Source: Ralstonia pickettii DTP0602 (GTDB lineage: Bacteria; Pseudomonadota; Gammaproteobacteria; Burkholderiales; Burkholderiaceae). Taken from it: 64,000 nt of DNA. The translations under genes and the position numbers were made by a program. Location: the NCBI GenBank assembly GCA_000471925.1, contig CP006667.1:4278001-4342000 (forward strand). The letters are read 5' to 3'. Shown piece after piece: positions 1 to 8,070 of this stretch. Each line of letters starts with the position of its first letter. Positions within the stretch are counted from its first letter, which is position 1. The notes beneath the pieces are model-generated. The model was not told the DNA's origin and did not search any database. It was given only the letters and a program-made list of their open reading frames with translations.

Positions 1-894
1 GCCGCCCAGGATGGCGTCGAGGCCGCGCACGCGCGAGGCCAGCTTCAGGTCGACGTCCATGCCGTTGTGCGAAAGAAGTACCACCGCCTGCGCGCCCTTG
101 CCGCGGGCCTCGTCGATGACCTGCTGCAGGTTCTCTTCCTGGATGCCGAAGGTCCAGTCCGGCACGAAGTAGCGCGGGTTGGCGATCGGCGTGTACGGAA
201 AAGCCTGGCCGATGATGGCAACCGGCACGCCATTGATCTCGCGGATCACGTAGGGCTCGAACACCGGGTCGCCGAAATCGTTGGTCTTGATGTTCTGCGC
301 GAGGAAGGCGACCTTGCCCTTGAAGTCCTTGTCGACGATCTCCTTGACGCGGTCCGCGCCGAGGGTCATTTCCCAGTGCGGTGTCATCACATCGACGCCA
401 AGCGCCAGCGCCGCATCGACCATGTCCTGGCCCTTGGTCCACAGCGCGGTGGCCGAGCCCTGCCAGGTGTCGCCGCCATCGAGCAGCAGCGCGCCTGGAC
501 GGTCGGCCTTCAGGCGTTTGACCAGCGTGGCCAGGTGCGCAAATCCGCCGACCTTGCCGTAGCGGCGCGCGGCGTCGTTGAAATCGAGGTAGGTGAACGC
601 GTGCGCCTGTGGCGTGCCGGGGCGGATGCCGTAGTGGCGCAACAACGCGTCGCCGACCAGGTGCGGCGCCTTGCCGGCATAGTCGCCGATGCCAAGGTTG
701 ACGTTGGGTTCGCGGAAATACACCGGCCGCAGCTGCGCATGGCAGTCGGTGAAATGCAGCAGGTGGACATTGCCGAAGCGCGGCAGGTCGTACATCGCGT
801 CGGCGGCCTGCGCGGCGTGCGCGTCTTGAAGGGGGAACGTCATGCCGCCGGCACTGGCGATGGCCAGCACCTGCAGGAACTCGCGTCGGTCCAT
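1..894 (-). CDS. soxB: SoxB, thiosulfohydrolase of the Sox complex (C-terminus outside window)
   Basis: SoxB hydrolyses the sulfone sulfate from cysteine-S-thiosulfonate on SoxY in the periplasm. The first 298 codons are present and the reading frame runs off the left edge. A twin-arginine signal (RREFLQ, residues 3-8) fits export of a folded metalloprotein. Metal-site motifs of the 5'-nucleotidase/SoxB family are visible: TDCHAQ at 49-54, LDGGDTWQGS at 138-147 and HWE near 173. The full protein is usually about 560-570 residues, so roughly half is seen. It is the last visible gene of the minus-strand sox run, 56 bases after the thioredoxin gene. Confidence 0.95.
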   Translation of the reverse strand, partial: MDRREFLQVLAIASAGGMTFPLQDAHAAQAADAMYDLPRFGNVHLLHFTDCHAQLRPVYFREPNVNLGIGDYAGKAPHLVGDALLRHYGIRPGTPQAHAFTYLDFNDAARRYGKVGGFAHLATLVKRLKADRPGALLLDGGDTWQGSATALWTKGQDMVDAALALGVDVMTPHWEMTLGADRVKEIVDKDFKGKVAFLAQNIKTNDFGDPVFEPYVIREINGVPVAIIGQAFPYTPIANPRYFVPDWTFGIQEENLQQVIDEARGKGAQAVVLLSHNGMDVDLKLASRVRGLDAILGG

Positions 895-950
895 GTCTCT
901 TCCTGTGGATTGTGCGTACCGGTCGGCCCGTGGCGTCCGGCACCGCCTGG

Positions 951-1445
951 CTATGGCTTGGCGTACCGCTCCAGCGCCGCCACCTCGTCTTCAAGCATCT
1001 CGCCCACTTCCTTCTGCACCACGCGCCCGCGTGCATCGATCACGTACAGTTCGGGCAGCCCCTTGCGCTCGCCGAACACGGCCTGCAGCGCGGCGGAGTC
1101 CATCGTCGCCGGGAAGGTGTAGCCGCGCTTCTTCATGTACCCGGCGGCTTCACGCGGGTCTTTGTCGATGCTGATGGCGAGCACCTGCAGCGGTGTGCCG
1201 CGCGTGCGTTCATGGAGCTTCTGCAGGCGCGGGTTCTGCATCGCGCAGAACGGGCACCAGGAGGCCCAGTACTCGACCACCAGCGGCTTGCCGGCCAAAG
1301 CCGCGGCGCTGAGCGTGCGGCCGTCGAGCGTCCGCACGTCGGGCAGTCGCACGGTGTCGCCCACTTCCAGCGCGGCCGCACCGCCGGCCGCGCCGGCCAG
1401 GCTGAAGGCCAGCAGCCAGCGCAGCAGCAGGGCAGGCGCGCGCAT
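951..1445 (-). CDS. TlpA/ResA-like periplasmic thioredoxin of the sox cluster (SoxW/SoxS type)
   Basis: This 164-residue secreted thioredoxin-fold protein has an N-terminal signal segment (residues 1-25) and the redox motif WCPFC (Cys64 and Cys67). Thioredoxins encoded in sox operons (SoxW, SoxS) keep the SoxY carrier cysteine or other Sox thiols reduced; that role is inferred here from position. It starts 5 bases after the soxX stop codon, so the two are almost certainly co-transcribed and translationally coupled. SoxW or SoxS orthology cannot be decided by eye, so no symbol is given. Confidence 0.85.
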   Translation of the reverse strand: MRAPALLLRWLLAFSLAGAAGGAAALEVGDTVRLPDVRTLDGRTLSAAALAGKPLVVEYWASWCPFCAMQNPRLQKLHERTRGTPLQVLAISIDKDPREAAGYMKKRGYTFPATMDSAALQAVFGERKGLPELYVIDARGRVVQKEVGEMLEDEVAALERYAKP

Positions 1446-1450
1446 CGGGC

Positions 1451-2116
1451 TTATTGGTTGACCGGCGAGGCCGGGTCCAGCAGCAGTGCCATCACGTCGC
1501 GGATCTGGGCTTCGGTCAGGATGCCCTTGTGGCCGAAGCGCGGCATGTTGGAGCAGGCGGCGTAGGCGCTGGAATCCCAGATCTTGCCCCAGGTGTACTT
1601 GATGACTTCCTGCGAGTTGCCGCGCAGCTTGCCGTACTGGTACAGCGACGGGCCGATATTGCCGAACGAGATCTCGGCCTTGGTCATCTGGTGGCAGGCG
1701 TAGCAGTTGCCGCCGTTGGTGCCACCGACCTGGTCGGTGAACTGCATGCCGCGACCGTTCTGGGCGATCTTCTCGCCCTCCTTCCAGTCGCCCAGCCAGT
1801 TGCTGTCGCCCGGGTATTTCACCTGCCTGAGCTCGGCGGCCTCGATCTTCTTGGCAACCTTCTCGGGCACCTTGGTGCGGTCCGGGTACTCGCTGCAAGC
1901 CTGCTGCATGCCGTCCTGGTTGAGCACGCCTTCGACCGTGACCGGCCCCCTGGACGAGAACGAGTCCTCGATCAGGTGCTTCATGTCGGCGCCGCTGACT
2001 GCGGCGGGCTTGCCCTTGGCAGGGCGCGCCTTGGTGGTGGTGTCCTGCGCATGGGCGCCCGTTGCCAGCAGGGTGGCCAGGGCCGCGATGGCCAGCGCCT
2101 TGTTCTGTCGTTGCAT
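1451..2116 (-). CDS. soxX: SoxX, c-type cytochrome subunit of SoxXA
   Basis: SoxX forms the haem enzyme SoxXA, which couples thiosulfate to the SoxY cysteine and passes the electrons to a small cytochrome c. The 221-residue protein has a cleavable signal ending near residue 23 (GAHAQ). Its single haem site is C138-YA-C141-H142, and Met191 in the NMPRFG segment is the likely distal ligand. It is longer than short SoxX proteins because of about 60 extra residues before the haem domain. It lies 19 bases after soxA, in operon order soxA-soxX-thioredoxin-soxB. Confidence 0.95.
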   Translation of the reverse strand: MQRQNKALAIAALATLLATGAHAQDTTTKARPAKGKPAAVSGADMKHLIEDSFSSRGPVTVEGVLNQDGMQQACSEYPDRTKVPEKVAKKIEAAELRQVKYPGDSNWLGDWKEGEKIAQNGRGMQFTDQVGGTNGGNCYACHQMTKAEISFGNIGPSLYQYGKLRGNSQEVIKYTWGKIWDSSAYAACSNMPRFGHKGILTEAQIRDVMALLLDPASPVNQ

Positions 2117-2135
2117 GTTGTCTCTCCCGTACCGG

Positions 2136-2963
2136 TCAGCGCTTCATTGCCGGGCCATCGTAGGTCCCGCCGTTGGCGTTCTTCGCCAGGAACATGGTCA
2201 GCGCGGTGATCACGTCCGAGCCATAGGCGGGTTCGGGAAAGCGCTGCTGGCGCAGGCAGTCGTACAGGCGATGCTGCATCGAGCGGACCTCGCCCTGCGA
2301 AACGCGGTAGGCGGGCCAGGTGGTGTAGGCCGCCTGCGCCCCCTTCTCAGTCAGCAGGTTGGGCAGGTCCTGCAGGCGGATGCGCTGGCCGTCCACCGCG
2401 TGGCAGGTGGCGCAGGCAAAGTCATAGGCGCCGCCGCGGTAGAAGAACATCTTCTGCCCGAGCGCGTAGGTGCGCTTCTCTTCCGGATGGTTGAGCTGCA
2501 CGTTCATCTTCACGCCGCGCGACTCGCCGGTCAGGTAGGCCACCAGCCGCTCGATCTCGGACGGCTTGCCCGAGGCCGAAAACGGGTTCTTTGTCGCCTC
2601 TTCCTTAGTGAGCCCTTGCAGCGTCACGCGGCAGTACGCCAGCCGCTGCTCCAGGTCCATCACCTTGTTGGCATCCTTGAAGTAGCGCGGCAGCTCGGCA
2701 TAGGCGCCCTTGGTCACGCCCGGACCCTTGCCCAGGTCGCACTGTTCGAGCGAGACGTTCTTCGGGCCGGCGGGCTTTTTCCACAGCTCTTCGCCGGCCG
2801 CTTCCCACAGCTCGGCGGGATTGCCTTCGGCCAGCATCTGGCGGTACTTGGCGATTTCGTCGGCGGTGCTGCCCTGCGCATGCACGGCGGCAGCACCGGC
2901 CACAGCGGCGGTGGCGGCCGCGGCCAGCGCGGCGCGCCGGCCCAGGCTTCGGATGGTGTTCAT
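2136..2963 (-). CDS. soxA: SoxA, catalytic cytochrome subunit of SoxXA (mono-haem type)
   Basis: SoxA carries the catalytic haem that forms the S-S bond between thiosulfate and SoxY. This 275-residue protein has a signal peptide (residues 1-29) and one CxxCH site (C184-AT-C187-H188). Cys236 in the YDCLRQQ segment matches the family's persulfide-forming cysteine ligand of the active-site haem. Cys75 and Cys111 sit where dihaem SoxA proteins carry the other haem and probably form the disulfide typical of mono-haem SoxA. Partner of soxX just downstream. Confidence 0.95.
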   Translation of the reverse strand: MNTIRSLGRRAALAAAATAAVAGAAAVHAQGSTADEIAKYRQMLAEGNPAELWEAAGEELWKKPAGPKNVSLEQCDLGKGPGVTKGAYAELPRYFKDANKVMDLEQRLAYCRVTLQGLTKEEATKNPFSASGKPSEIERLVAYLTGESRGVKMNVQLNHPEEKRTYALGQKMFFYRGGAYDFACATCHAVDGQRIRLQDLPNLLTEKGAQAAYTTWPAYRVSQGEVRSMQHRLYDCLRQQRFPEPAYGSDVITALTMFLAKNANGGTYDGPAMKR

Positions 2964-3035
2964 GGGGCTTCTCCTCGCGGCCTCGCCGTGGCGGGCCGTT
3001 TTCTCTTGTGTTGAGGTCAGCTGCGCCTGCCCGGC

Positions 3036-3488
3036 TCAGGGCTTGATATAGGCGTAGCCTTCCTCGGCCTGCAGGCGGGCGATTTCCACCACGCCGGCCT
3101 GTACCACCTTTGCTTCCATCAACAGGCTCGATTCAGCGATCTTGCGTGCGGTCAGCGTGTTGCGGCACACGCGGAACTCCACGCCGGCCGATGCCAGCGC
3201 GCCCACCGGGGCGTCAAACGTATTGCCGCGCGCATCCTTGGCGCCTTCGACCAGGAAATCGACGCCGTAGCCGAACGCGACCACCACGATCTTCGTCCCC
3301 GGCGCACCGTTCAGGTGGTTGCGCAGGTTGCCCATGGCGCGCACCGCCTGGTCGACGCCTTCCGACAGCTGGTACACCACCTTGATGCGCCCGCCCTTGC
3401 CTGCAGCCGGCGCAGCCTGGGCCGCGGCCTTAGCCGACAGGCCGATGGCGGCCAGCGCCGCCGATGCTCGAATAAATGCTCGCCGCAT
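3036..3488 (-). CDS. Secreted DsrE/DsrF-like sulfur-relay family protein
   Basis: This 150-residue protein begins with a signal-like segment (about residues 1-24) followed by a DsrE/F fold domain. That family includes sulfur-trafficking proteins with a persulfide cysteine. The only obvious cysteine in the mature part is in the FRVCRNTL segment, where DsrE-type proteins carry the active cysteine. Periplasmic DsrE-like proteins between soxYZ and soxA occur in other sox clusters, but their role is not settled. A sulfur-carrier function is an inference from fold, cysteine and location. Confidence 0.75.
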   Translation of the reverse strand: MRRAFIRASAALAAIGLSAKAAAQAAPAAGKGGRIKVVYQLSEGVDQAVRAMGNLRNHLNGAPGTKIVVVAFGYGVDFLVEGAKDARGNTFDAPVGALASAGVEFRVCRNTLTARKIAESSLLMEAKVVQAGVVEIARLQAEEGYAYIKP

Positions 3489-3621
3489 AGTGTTCCTTCC
3501 GGCCGGGTCCGTCCTGGCCGCAGCGACCGTCGCGCGGCCCGTCCCGGCATCCGACCCGAACCTTAGCAGAGGACGGCGGGCGCTGCCGGGGCCGGCGCGA
3601 TCGGCGCCTGGCCCGCGACGA

Positions 3622-3933
3622 TCAGGCGATGGTCGCTTCGTCGGTACGCTTGTCGCCGCGGTTGTCGATCCAGGTCACGGTAACCTTGTCACCCTTGGCG
3701 CCGCCCTTGAACTTGAAGTTCAGGAACGGGTCCTTCGACACCGCCGGGCCGAACTGGGCGCGGAACACTTCCTTGCCCTTGCACTGGGCGGTCACGGTCT
3801 GGATATGCCAGGCCGGCACGAGCTTGCCGGACGCGTCCTTGCGCTGGCCGGTTTCCATGTCGTGCTTCATGAGGATCTTGACGTCTACCACGCCGCCGTT
3901 TTCGGTGGCGCGTACGCGCATCGGGTCTGCCAT
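3622..3933 (-). CDS. soxZ: SoxZ, partner subunit of the SoxYZ sulfur carrier
   Basis: This 103-residue protein has the compact Ig-like fold of SoxZ and no signal peptide. SoxZ is normally carried to the periplasm bound to Tat-exported SoxY. The SoxZ pattern is recognisable: a VKILMKHDMETG segment near the N-terminus and DPFLNFKFKG near residues 68-77. SoxYZ holds the growing sulfur intermediate while SoxXA, SoxB and SoxCD act on it. The gene follows soxY by 58 bases, the standard order. Confidence 0.95.
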   Translation of the reverse strand: MADPMRVRATENGGVVDVKILMKHDMETGQRKDASGKLVPAWHIQTVTAQCKGKEVFRAQFGPAVSKDPFLNFKFKGGAKGDKVTVTWIDNRGDKRTDEATIA

Positions 3934-3991
3934 ATGGTTCTCCTGTTGCAGTGTTGGCGGGAAATCTCGGGTCGGGATGGGTTCAGCGGCG

Positions 3992-4447
3992 TCAGCCGCC
4001 GCAGCCGCCCAGCGTGACCTTGATTTCCTTCGATGCCACGTACCACTTGCCGCCGGCCTTGACCGCGGCGTGCACGACCGAGGTCTGGCCCATCTTCACG
4101 CGCGTGGAGACGAACGGCTCGGTGCCGGCCGGGATGACGAAGTCGGCGGCCAGCGTGTTGGGGTTCTTCTCGACCAGGATCGCGATCTGCTCGGTATCCG
4201 GGATGGTGCTGGTCACGGCCACCGGCACCACGGCGCCGTTCTCGGCGATATCGGGGGCGGTGAAGGTGATGGCGGTGCTTTTCTCGGTGCCGCTGCCGCC
4301 GAGTGCCTTGATCACGTCGGCAACGCTCTTGCCGTCAAAGGCGTTCTTGTTCCACTCGGCCGCCTGCGCTTCGCTGATCAGGCCGGTGGCGGCCATCAGC
4401 GACAGGACAGCGGTGACCCGCAGCACTTCTCGTCGTTTTGAATTCAT
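3992..4447 (-). CDS. soxY: SoxY, covalent sulfur-carrier subunit of SoxYZ
   Basis: SoxY carries sulfur intermediates on the cysteine of its C-terminal GGCGG arm, which is intact here (residues 147-151, the very end of the protein). The N-terminus has a KRREVLRV twin-arginine-like stretch and a hydrophobic segment ending at SEAQA. The start at 4447 is preferred over an upstream in-frame ATG because it gives the usual SoxY length of about 151 residues and places the signal at the N-terminus. It is followed directly by soxZ. Confidence 0.95.
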   Translation of the reverse strand: MNSKRREVLRVTAVLSLMAATGLISEAQAAEWNKNAFDGKSVADVIKALGGSGTEKSTAITFTAPDIAENGAVVPVAVTSTIPDTEQIAILVEKNPNTLAADFVIPAGTEPFVSTRVKMGQTSVVHAAVKAGGKWYVASKEIKVTLGGCGG

Positions 4448-4502
4448 TGCATGCTCTCCGGCTACTCCGTTCCAGTCCGTCAATGACCGCTTCGGCTGTA
4501 CT

Positions 4503-4553
4503 TCTGGTGTTCTTTCTGGTGTTCTTGCTTGCGGCCGGTACATTGCCGGCCGC
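4503..4553. repeat. Direct repeat plus GC-rich stem-loop between the small cytochrome and soxY
   Basis: A 12-base unit (TCTGGTGTTCTT) is repeated head to tail at 4503-4514 and 4515-4526. It is followed by an inverted repeat, GCGGCCGG (4531-4538) with CCGGCCGC (4546-4553), separated by 7 bases. Read on the minus (sox mRNA) strand the stem has no following U-run, so it is not a standard terminator. It could act as a processing or stabilising hairpin ahead of soxYZ. Confidence 0.5.
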
Positions 4554-4627
4554 TGGTCTGTACAGGTCGTGCGGCATTCACCGTCCGGCCTGCTGCATCG
4601 GCGGAACACCCGCCAGGGCGGTAAGGC

Positions 4628-4954
4628 TTACTTGGCGGGGGCGCCTGCCAGCACCCATTCGACCACCGTCTTCAGGTCGCCGTCGCTGATGGCGGCATTA
4701 GCCGGCATCGGCACCGGACCCCAGACGCCCGAGCCACCGCTCTTGACCTTCTTGGTCAGGGTCGCCAGGGCATTCTTGTCGCCCTTGTACTTGGTCGCCA
4801 CTTCCTTGTAGGAAGGACCGACCAGCTTCTTGTCGACCTGGTGGCAACCCATGCAGGCGTTCTTGTTGGCGATCTCCTGTGCCTTGGCGGCATCGACCGC
4901 GTGGGCCGATGCGGCGGCGCCGAGCATCAGCGCTGCGATGACAAACTGCTTCAT
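4628..4954 (-). CDS. Small class I cytochrome c, paralogue of the SoxD C-terminal domain
   Basis: This 108-residue periplasmic mono-haem cytochrome has a signal peptide (about residues 1-19) and haem motif C34-MG-C37-H38. Most of the mature protein aligns by eye with the second haem domain of SoxD just upstream: both share DKKLVGPS, KYKG and VPMP segments. It is a likely electron acceptor for SoxXA or SoxCD. It sits between soxD and soxY, 122 bases after the soxD stop. The start at 4954 places the signal peptide at the N-terminus. Confidence 0.85.
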   Translation of the reverse strand: MKQFVIAALMLGAAASAHAVDAAKAQEIANKNACMGCHQVDKKLVGPSYKEVATKYKGDKNALATLTKKVKSGGSGVWGPVPMPANAAISDGDLKTVVEWVLAGAPAK

Positions 4955-5076
4955 TGTTAAGCTCTCCAAGCTCTGTAAAGCCGTGGGGACGGCAAAGGCC
5001 GCCAGGCAAACACTGCAAAAAACTGCCTCGCGGCACACACTGGCCGCCGCCTGGGGGCACTGCGGCGGCCAGCCCG

Positions 5077-6114
5077 CTATTTTGCCTCAAGAATCCAGCC
5101 CACCATGGCCTGTACGTCCGAATCGGGGATCTGCGGCTGCGGCGGCATCGGCACGCTGCCCCAGGCGCCCTGCCCGCCCGCCTTGACCTTGCGCGCCAGC
5201 GCGGCATGGGCGTCCTGGCCCTTGTACTTGCCGGCGATGTCGGCGAATGACGGTCCCACCAGCTTCTTGTCCATCGCATGGCAGGCAACGCACTGGTATT
5301 GGCTGGCCAGGCGCGCGCCGGGCGCTGCCGGCGCCGATGCGTCGGACGCGCCACTTGCCGGCACCGCGACCCGCGCCGCCACGCCGCGCACCGGTCCGAA
5401 GATGCGCTGCTGCCGCGCCAGGTCGCCATGGGCATCGCGGGCGTAGTCCGGCATCGACGAGGCGATCGCCACCCGGTCCGCACAATGCTTCATGCAGGCG
5501 ACGTTGCGCGTGTCCGGCCGCCCGCGCCCCGGCCACAGGCCGTGGTCGGTGGTCATGCCGTCGCGGTTGGGCATGCGCCGCTGAACCGCGGCGATATTGG
5601 CGTCCGACAGCGTGAAGTCCGCCGGCACGATCTCTCCCAGGTGCAGCAGGTAGGCGGTAACCGCGTAGACCTCGTCGGCGCCCAGGCTCTTGGGGGCGTT
5701 CCACGGCATGGCGCGGTGGATGTAGTCCCACAGCGTGCTGACGGTGCTGACCTTCATCAGCGTGGTGCGGTAGGGCTGGTTGCCGGTCATGGCCGCCACC
5801 CGGCCGCGCTTGATGTCCTCCGCGGTGGTGCCGCCCACCAGGGGCGTGAACACCTCGTTGGATTCGCCGAAGTCGCCGTGGCACGACGCGCACTTGCCGT
5901 CCCAGATCGTCTGCCCTTGTGCCACCGTGCCGCTACCCTTGGGCAGTCCCTTGAAATCCGGGCGCACGTCGATATCCCATGCGGTCACTTCGGCGGTGGT
6001 GGCAGTGCGGCCGAGTGCCGCACGGGCGTCAGCCGTTCCCGCCCACGCCGGGGCGGCAAGGGCAGCCGACAGCATCAGCGCGGCAAGGGTCCGGCGCTCA
6101 GCCCACATGGACAT
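5077..6114 (-). CDS. soxD: SoxD, dihaem cytochrome subunit of sulfane dehydrogenase SoxCD
   Basis: SoxD accepts electrons from the molybdenum subunit SoxC during oxidation of the SoxY-bound sulfane sulfur. The 345-residue protein has a signal peptide, a first haem domain with C75-AS-C78-H79 and a C-terminal haem domain with C275-VA-C278-H279, joined by a linker rich in Ala, Pro and Ser. The start at 6114 has a GAGG ribosome site 6 bases upstream and overlaps the soxC 3' end by 17 bases, which implies translational coupling. An ATG at 6108 is an alternative. Confidence 0.93.
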   Translation of the reverse strand: MSMWAERRTLAALMLSAALAAPAWAGTADARAALGRTATTAEVTAWDIDVRPDFKGLPKGSGTVAQGQTIWDGKCASCHGDFGESNEVFTPLVGGTTAEDIKRGRVAAMTGNQPYRTTLMKVSTVSTLWDYIHRAMPWNAPKSLGADEVYAVTAYLLHLGEIVPADFTLSDANIAAVQRRMPNRDGMTTDHGLWPGRGRPDTRNVACMKHCADRVAIASSMPDYARDAHGDLARQQRIFGPVRGVAARVAVPASGASDASAPAAPGARLASQYQCVACHAMDKKLVGPSFADIAGKYKGQDAHAALARKVKAGGQGAWGSVPMPPQPQIPDSDVQAMVGWILEAK

Positions 6115-7447
6115 TGGACACCTCGCCGCCTGCCGCCACCTGCCAGCTCTGGATGGCATTGTTGTGATAGATCGAGCGGGTGCCGCGCACCGCGCGCAGT
6201 TGCGCCAGCCTGGGCTGCACGTAGCCGGTCTCGTCGATGGCACGGCTTTGCAGGATGGCCGGGGCGCCGTCCCAGACCCAGTCGAGGTTGAAGCGCGTCA
6301 GGCATTTGGACAACACCGGCGACTCCAGCCGCGCGGTGCGCCAGTTGCGCCCGCCGTCGGTCGAGACATCGACCCGCTTGATACTCCCGCGCCCGGACCA
6401 CGCCAGCCCGCTGATGTTGTAGAAGCCCTTGCCTACCAGCTGCTGCCCCCCGGAGGGCGTGGTGATGACCGATTTGCACTCCTGGATCGAGGTGTACTGG
6501 CGCAGCCTGCCGTCCGGCATCATGTCCACGTAGTGGATGGTCTCGTCCTTGGCGTTCCACGGCTGGTCGCCCAGCTCCAGCCGACGCAGCCACTTGACCC
6601 ACGACACGCCCTGCACGCCCGGCACCACCAGCCGCAGCGGGTAGCCGTTCTCGGGACGCAGCATCTCGCCGTTCATACCCCAGGCGACGATGATCTCGTC
6701 GGCCAGCGCCATCGGGATGGTGCGCGTCATCGACGAGCCATCGCCGCCTTCGGCCAGCAGGTAGCGCCCACGGCGCAAGTCGGCGCCGGCATCGTCCAAC
6801 AGTACCCGCAGCGGCACGCCAGTGAACTCGCAGCACGACAGCATGCCGTGGGTGTACTGCACCGTCGGCACGGCCACGTTACCCCACTCCATGCCGGTAT
6901 TGGCGCCGCATTCGATGAAATGCATCCGCGACACTGCCGGAAGGCGCATCAGGTCGTCCATGGTGTAGACGCGCGGCGCGCGCACCAGGCCGTTGATCAT
7001 CAGGCGGTGGCGGGCGGGGTCGATATCGTGCCAGCCCTGGTGGTGGCGCTCGAAGTGCAGGCCGTTGGGGGTGATGATGCCGAAGAAGCCCTGCAGCGGC
7101 GCAAAGGCGACGGAGGCAGCGGAAACGCGTGTCAGGCCCGGCGACTCGCGCCGCACCAGGTTCTGCTCATGCACGGACGGCTGACCGTACGGCCGTGCCG
7201 CGACCGGCTGGCCGAGCGAGGTGGCCCACGGCTGCGGCTGCAGGATGGCGGGATCGCCATCGGCGGCCAGCGCGCGCCGTCCCGCGGCGGCGGCGGCAAC
7301 ACCGGCCGCCGCGCCGAGGAAGCTCTTGCGCAGGAAATCGCGCCGCGGCGCGTCCAGGCCGTGCCGGCCGATATCCTGCGCCAGCGATGCGCTGACGAAG
7401 TGCTGGGGCGCGGGCACGATGCGCCCGGGCCGGTTCCGTTCCTGCAA
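6098..7447 (-). CDS. soxC: SoxC, molybdenum subunit of sulfane dehydrogenase SoxCD
   Basis: SoxC is a sulfite-oxidase-family enzyme that removes six electrons from SoxY-bound sulfane sulfur. The 449-residue protein carries a twin-arginine signal (RRDFLRKSF, from residue 35) and the molybdenum-ligating cysteine in HFIECGANTG (Cys180), followed by the dimerisation domain. Translation appears to start at a TTG codon (7445-7447): a strong GGAGGAG site lies 6 bases upstream and no ATG occurs before residue 150. Having SoxCD means thiosulfate can go fully to sulfate rather than to sulfur globules. Confidence 0.95.
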   Translation of the reverse strand: MQERNRPGRIVPAPQHFVSASLAQDIGRHGLDAPRRDFLRKSFLGAAAGVAAAAAGRRALAADGDPAILQPQPWATSLGQPVAARPYGQPSVHEQNLVRRESPGLTRVSAASVAFAPLQGFFGIITPNGLHFERHHQGWHDIDPARHRLMINGLVRAPRVYTMDDLMRLPAVSRMHFIECGANTGMEWGNVAVPTVQYTHGMLSCCEFTGVPLRVLLDDAGADLRRGRYLLAEGGDGSSMTRTIPMALADEIIVAWGMNGEMLRPENGYPLRLVVPGVQGVSWVKWLRRLELGDQPWNAKDETIHYVDMMPDGRLRQYTSIQECKSVITTPSGGQQLVGKGFYNISGLAWSGRGSIKRVDVSTDGGRNWRTARLESPVLSKCLTRFNLDWVWDGAPAILQSRAIDETGYVQPRLAQLRAVRGTRSIYHNNAIQSWQVAAGGEVSNVHVG

Positions 7448-7559
7448 TGCCGTCTCCTCCGGCTGGCTCGCCCTGGACCGTCGGCGGCCGCCTGTTATCG
7501 GTCAGCCGTGCCGTGGCGCAGCTGCCAGCGATTGGCCGGAAGAGCCGGAATGCGCGCGT

Positions 7560-7943
7560 TCAGCTTGCGGTGCGACGCCGGCGCGGCGACGGTTCGGGCG
7601 CGGGCTGCGCCATGAAACGGTCGACCGCGTTGGAGGGCAAGGCGTTGTCCTCCAGCCGGCTCGCCACCTGCACGCACACCGTGCGGCACAGCTCGATCAC
7701 GCTTTCGTCCGCAATGGCGTAGAACACCAGGTTCGCCTCCTTGCGGCGCGACAGCACGCCCGAGCGGTACATCGCGTTGAGATGCCGCGACACGTTGGTC
7801 TGCGACGAACCCACCGTCTCGACCACCGTGCTGACCGGCTTCTCGCCATCGCACAAGGCGTGCAGGATCTTCAGCCGCGTCGGCTCCGCCAACAGGCTGA
7901 AGTAGCCCGATACCTTCTCGAATACGCGATCCAGCTCTTCCAT
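7560..7943 (-). CDS. ArsR-family persulfide/sulfur-responsive repressor (SoxR/BigR/SqrR-like)
   Basis: This 127-residue winged-helix repressor has the ArsR DNA-binding region at about 35-65, including SSQTNVSRHLNAM. Cys31 (LCDGE) and Cys86/Cys90 (ELCRTVC) lie where BigR/SqrR-type repressors carry the cysteine pair that forms a sulfur bridge, which suggests induction by reactive sulfur. It is first of the minus-strand sox run, 112 bases before soxC. The start at 7943 is chosen because a longer start at 7979 would lie inside the palindromic operator. Not to be confused with the redox-cycling SoxR of enterobacteria. Confidence 0.85.
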   Translation of the reverse strand: MEELDRVFEKVSGYFSLLAEPTRLKILHALCDGEKPVSTVVETVGSSQTNVSRHLNAMYRSGVLSRRKEANLVFYAIADESVIELCRTVCVQVASRLEDNALPSNAVDRFMAQPAPEPSPRRRRTAS

Positions 7944-7960
7944 GCCGTCCAATATATTCG

Positions 7961-7982
7961 TATATGCGTGAATGCGCATATA
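7961..7982. promoter_or_regulatory. Palindromic operator upstream of the sox regulator
   Basis: A perfect inverted repeat, TATATGCG (7961-7968) and CGCATATA (7975-7982) with a 6-base spacer, lies 18 bases before the regulator start codon. A looser ATTC...GAAT pair overlaps it. AT-rich interrupted palindromes of this kind are bound by ArsR-family repressors, so autoregulation of the sox operon is likely. The operator role is inferred; the palindrome is directly visible. Confidence 0.65.
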
Positions 7983-8070
7983 GTGTTTACCCAATGATGC
8001 AGAACAGCATGATTGTGCCGGCGACGGATCTTGCGCACCAACCATGGTTTGCCAGCGTTGCTGGTCCGGC

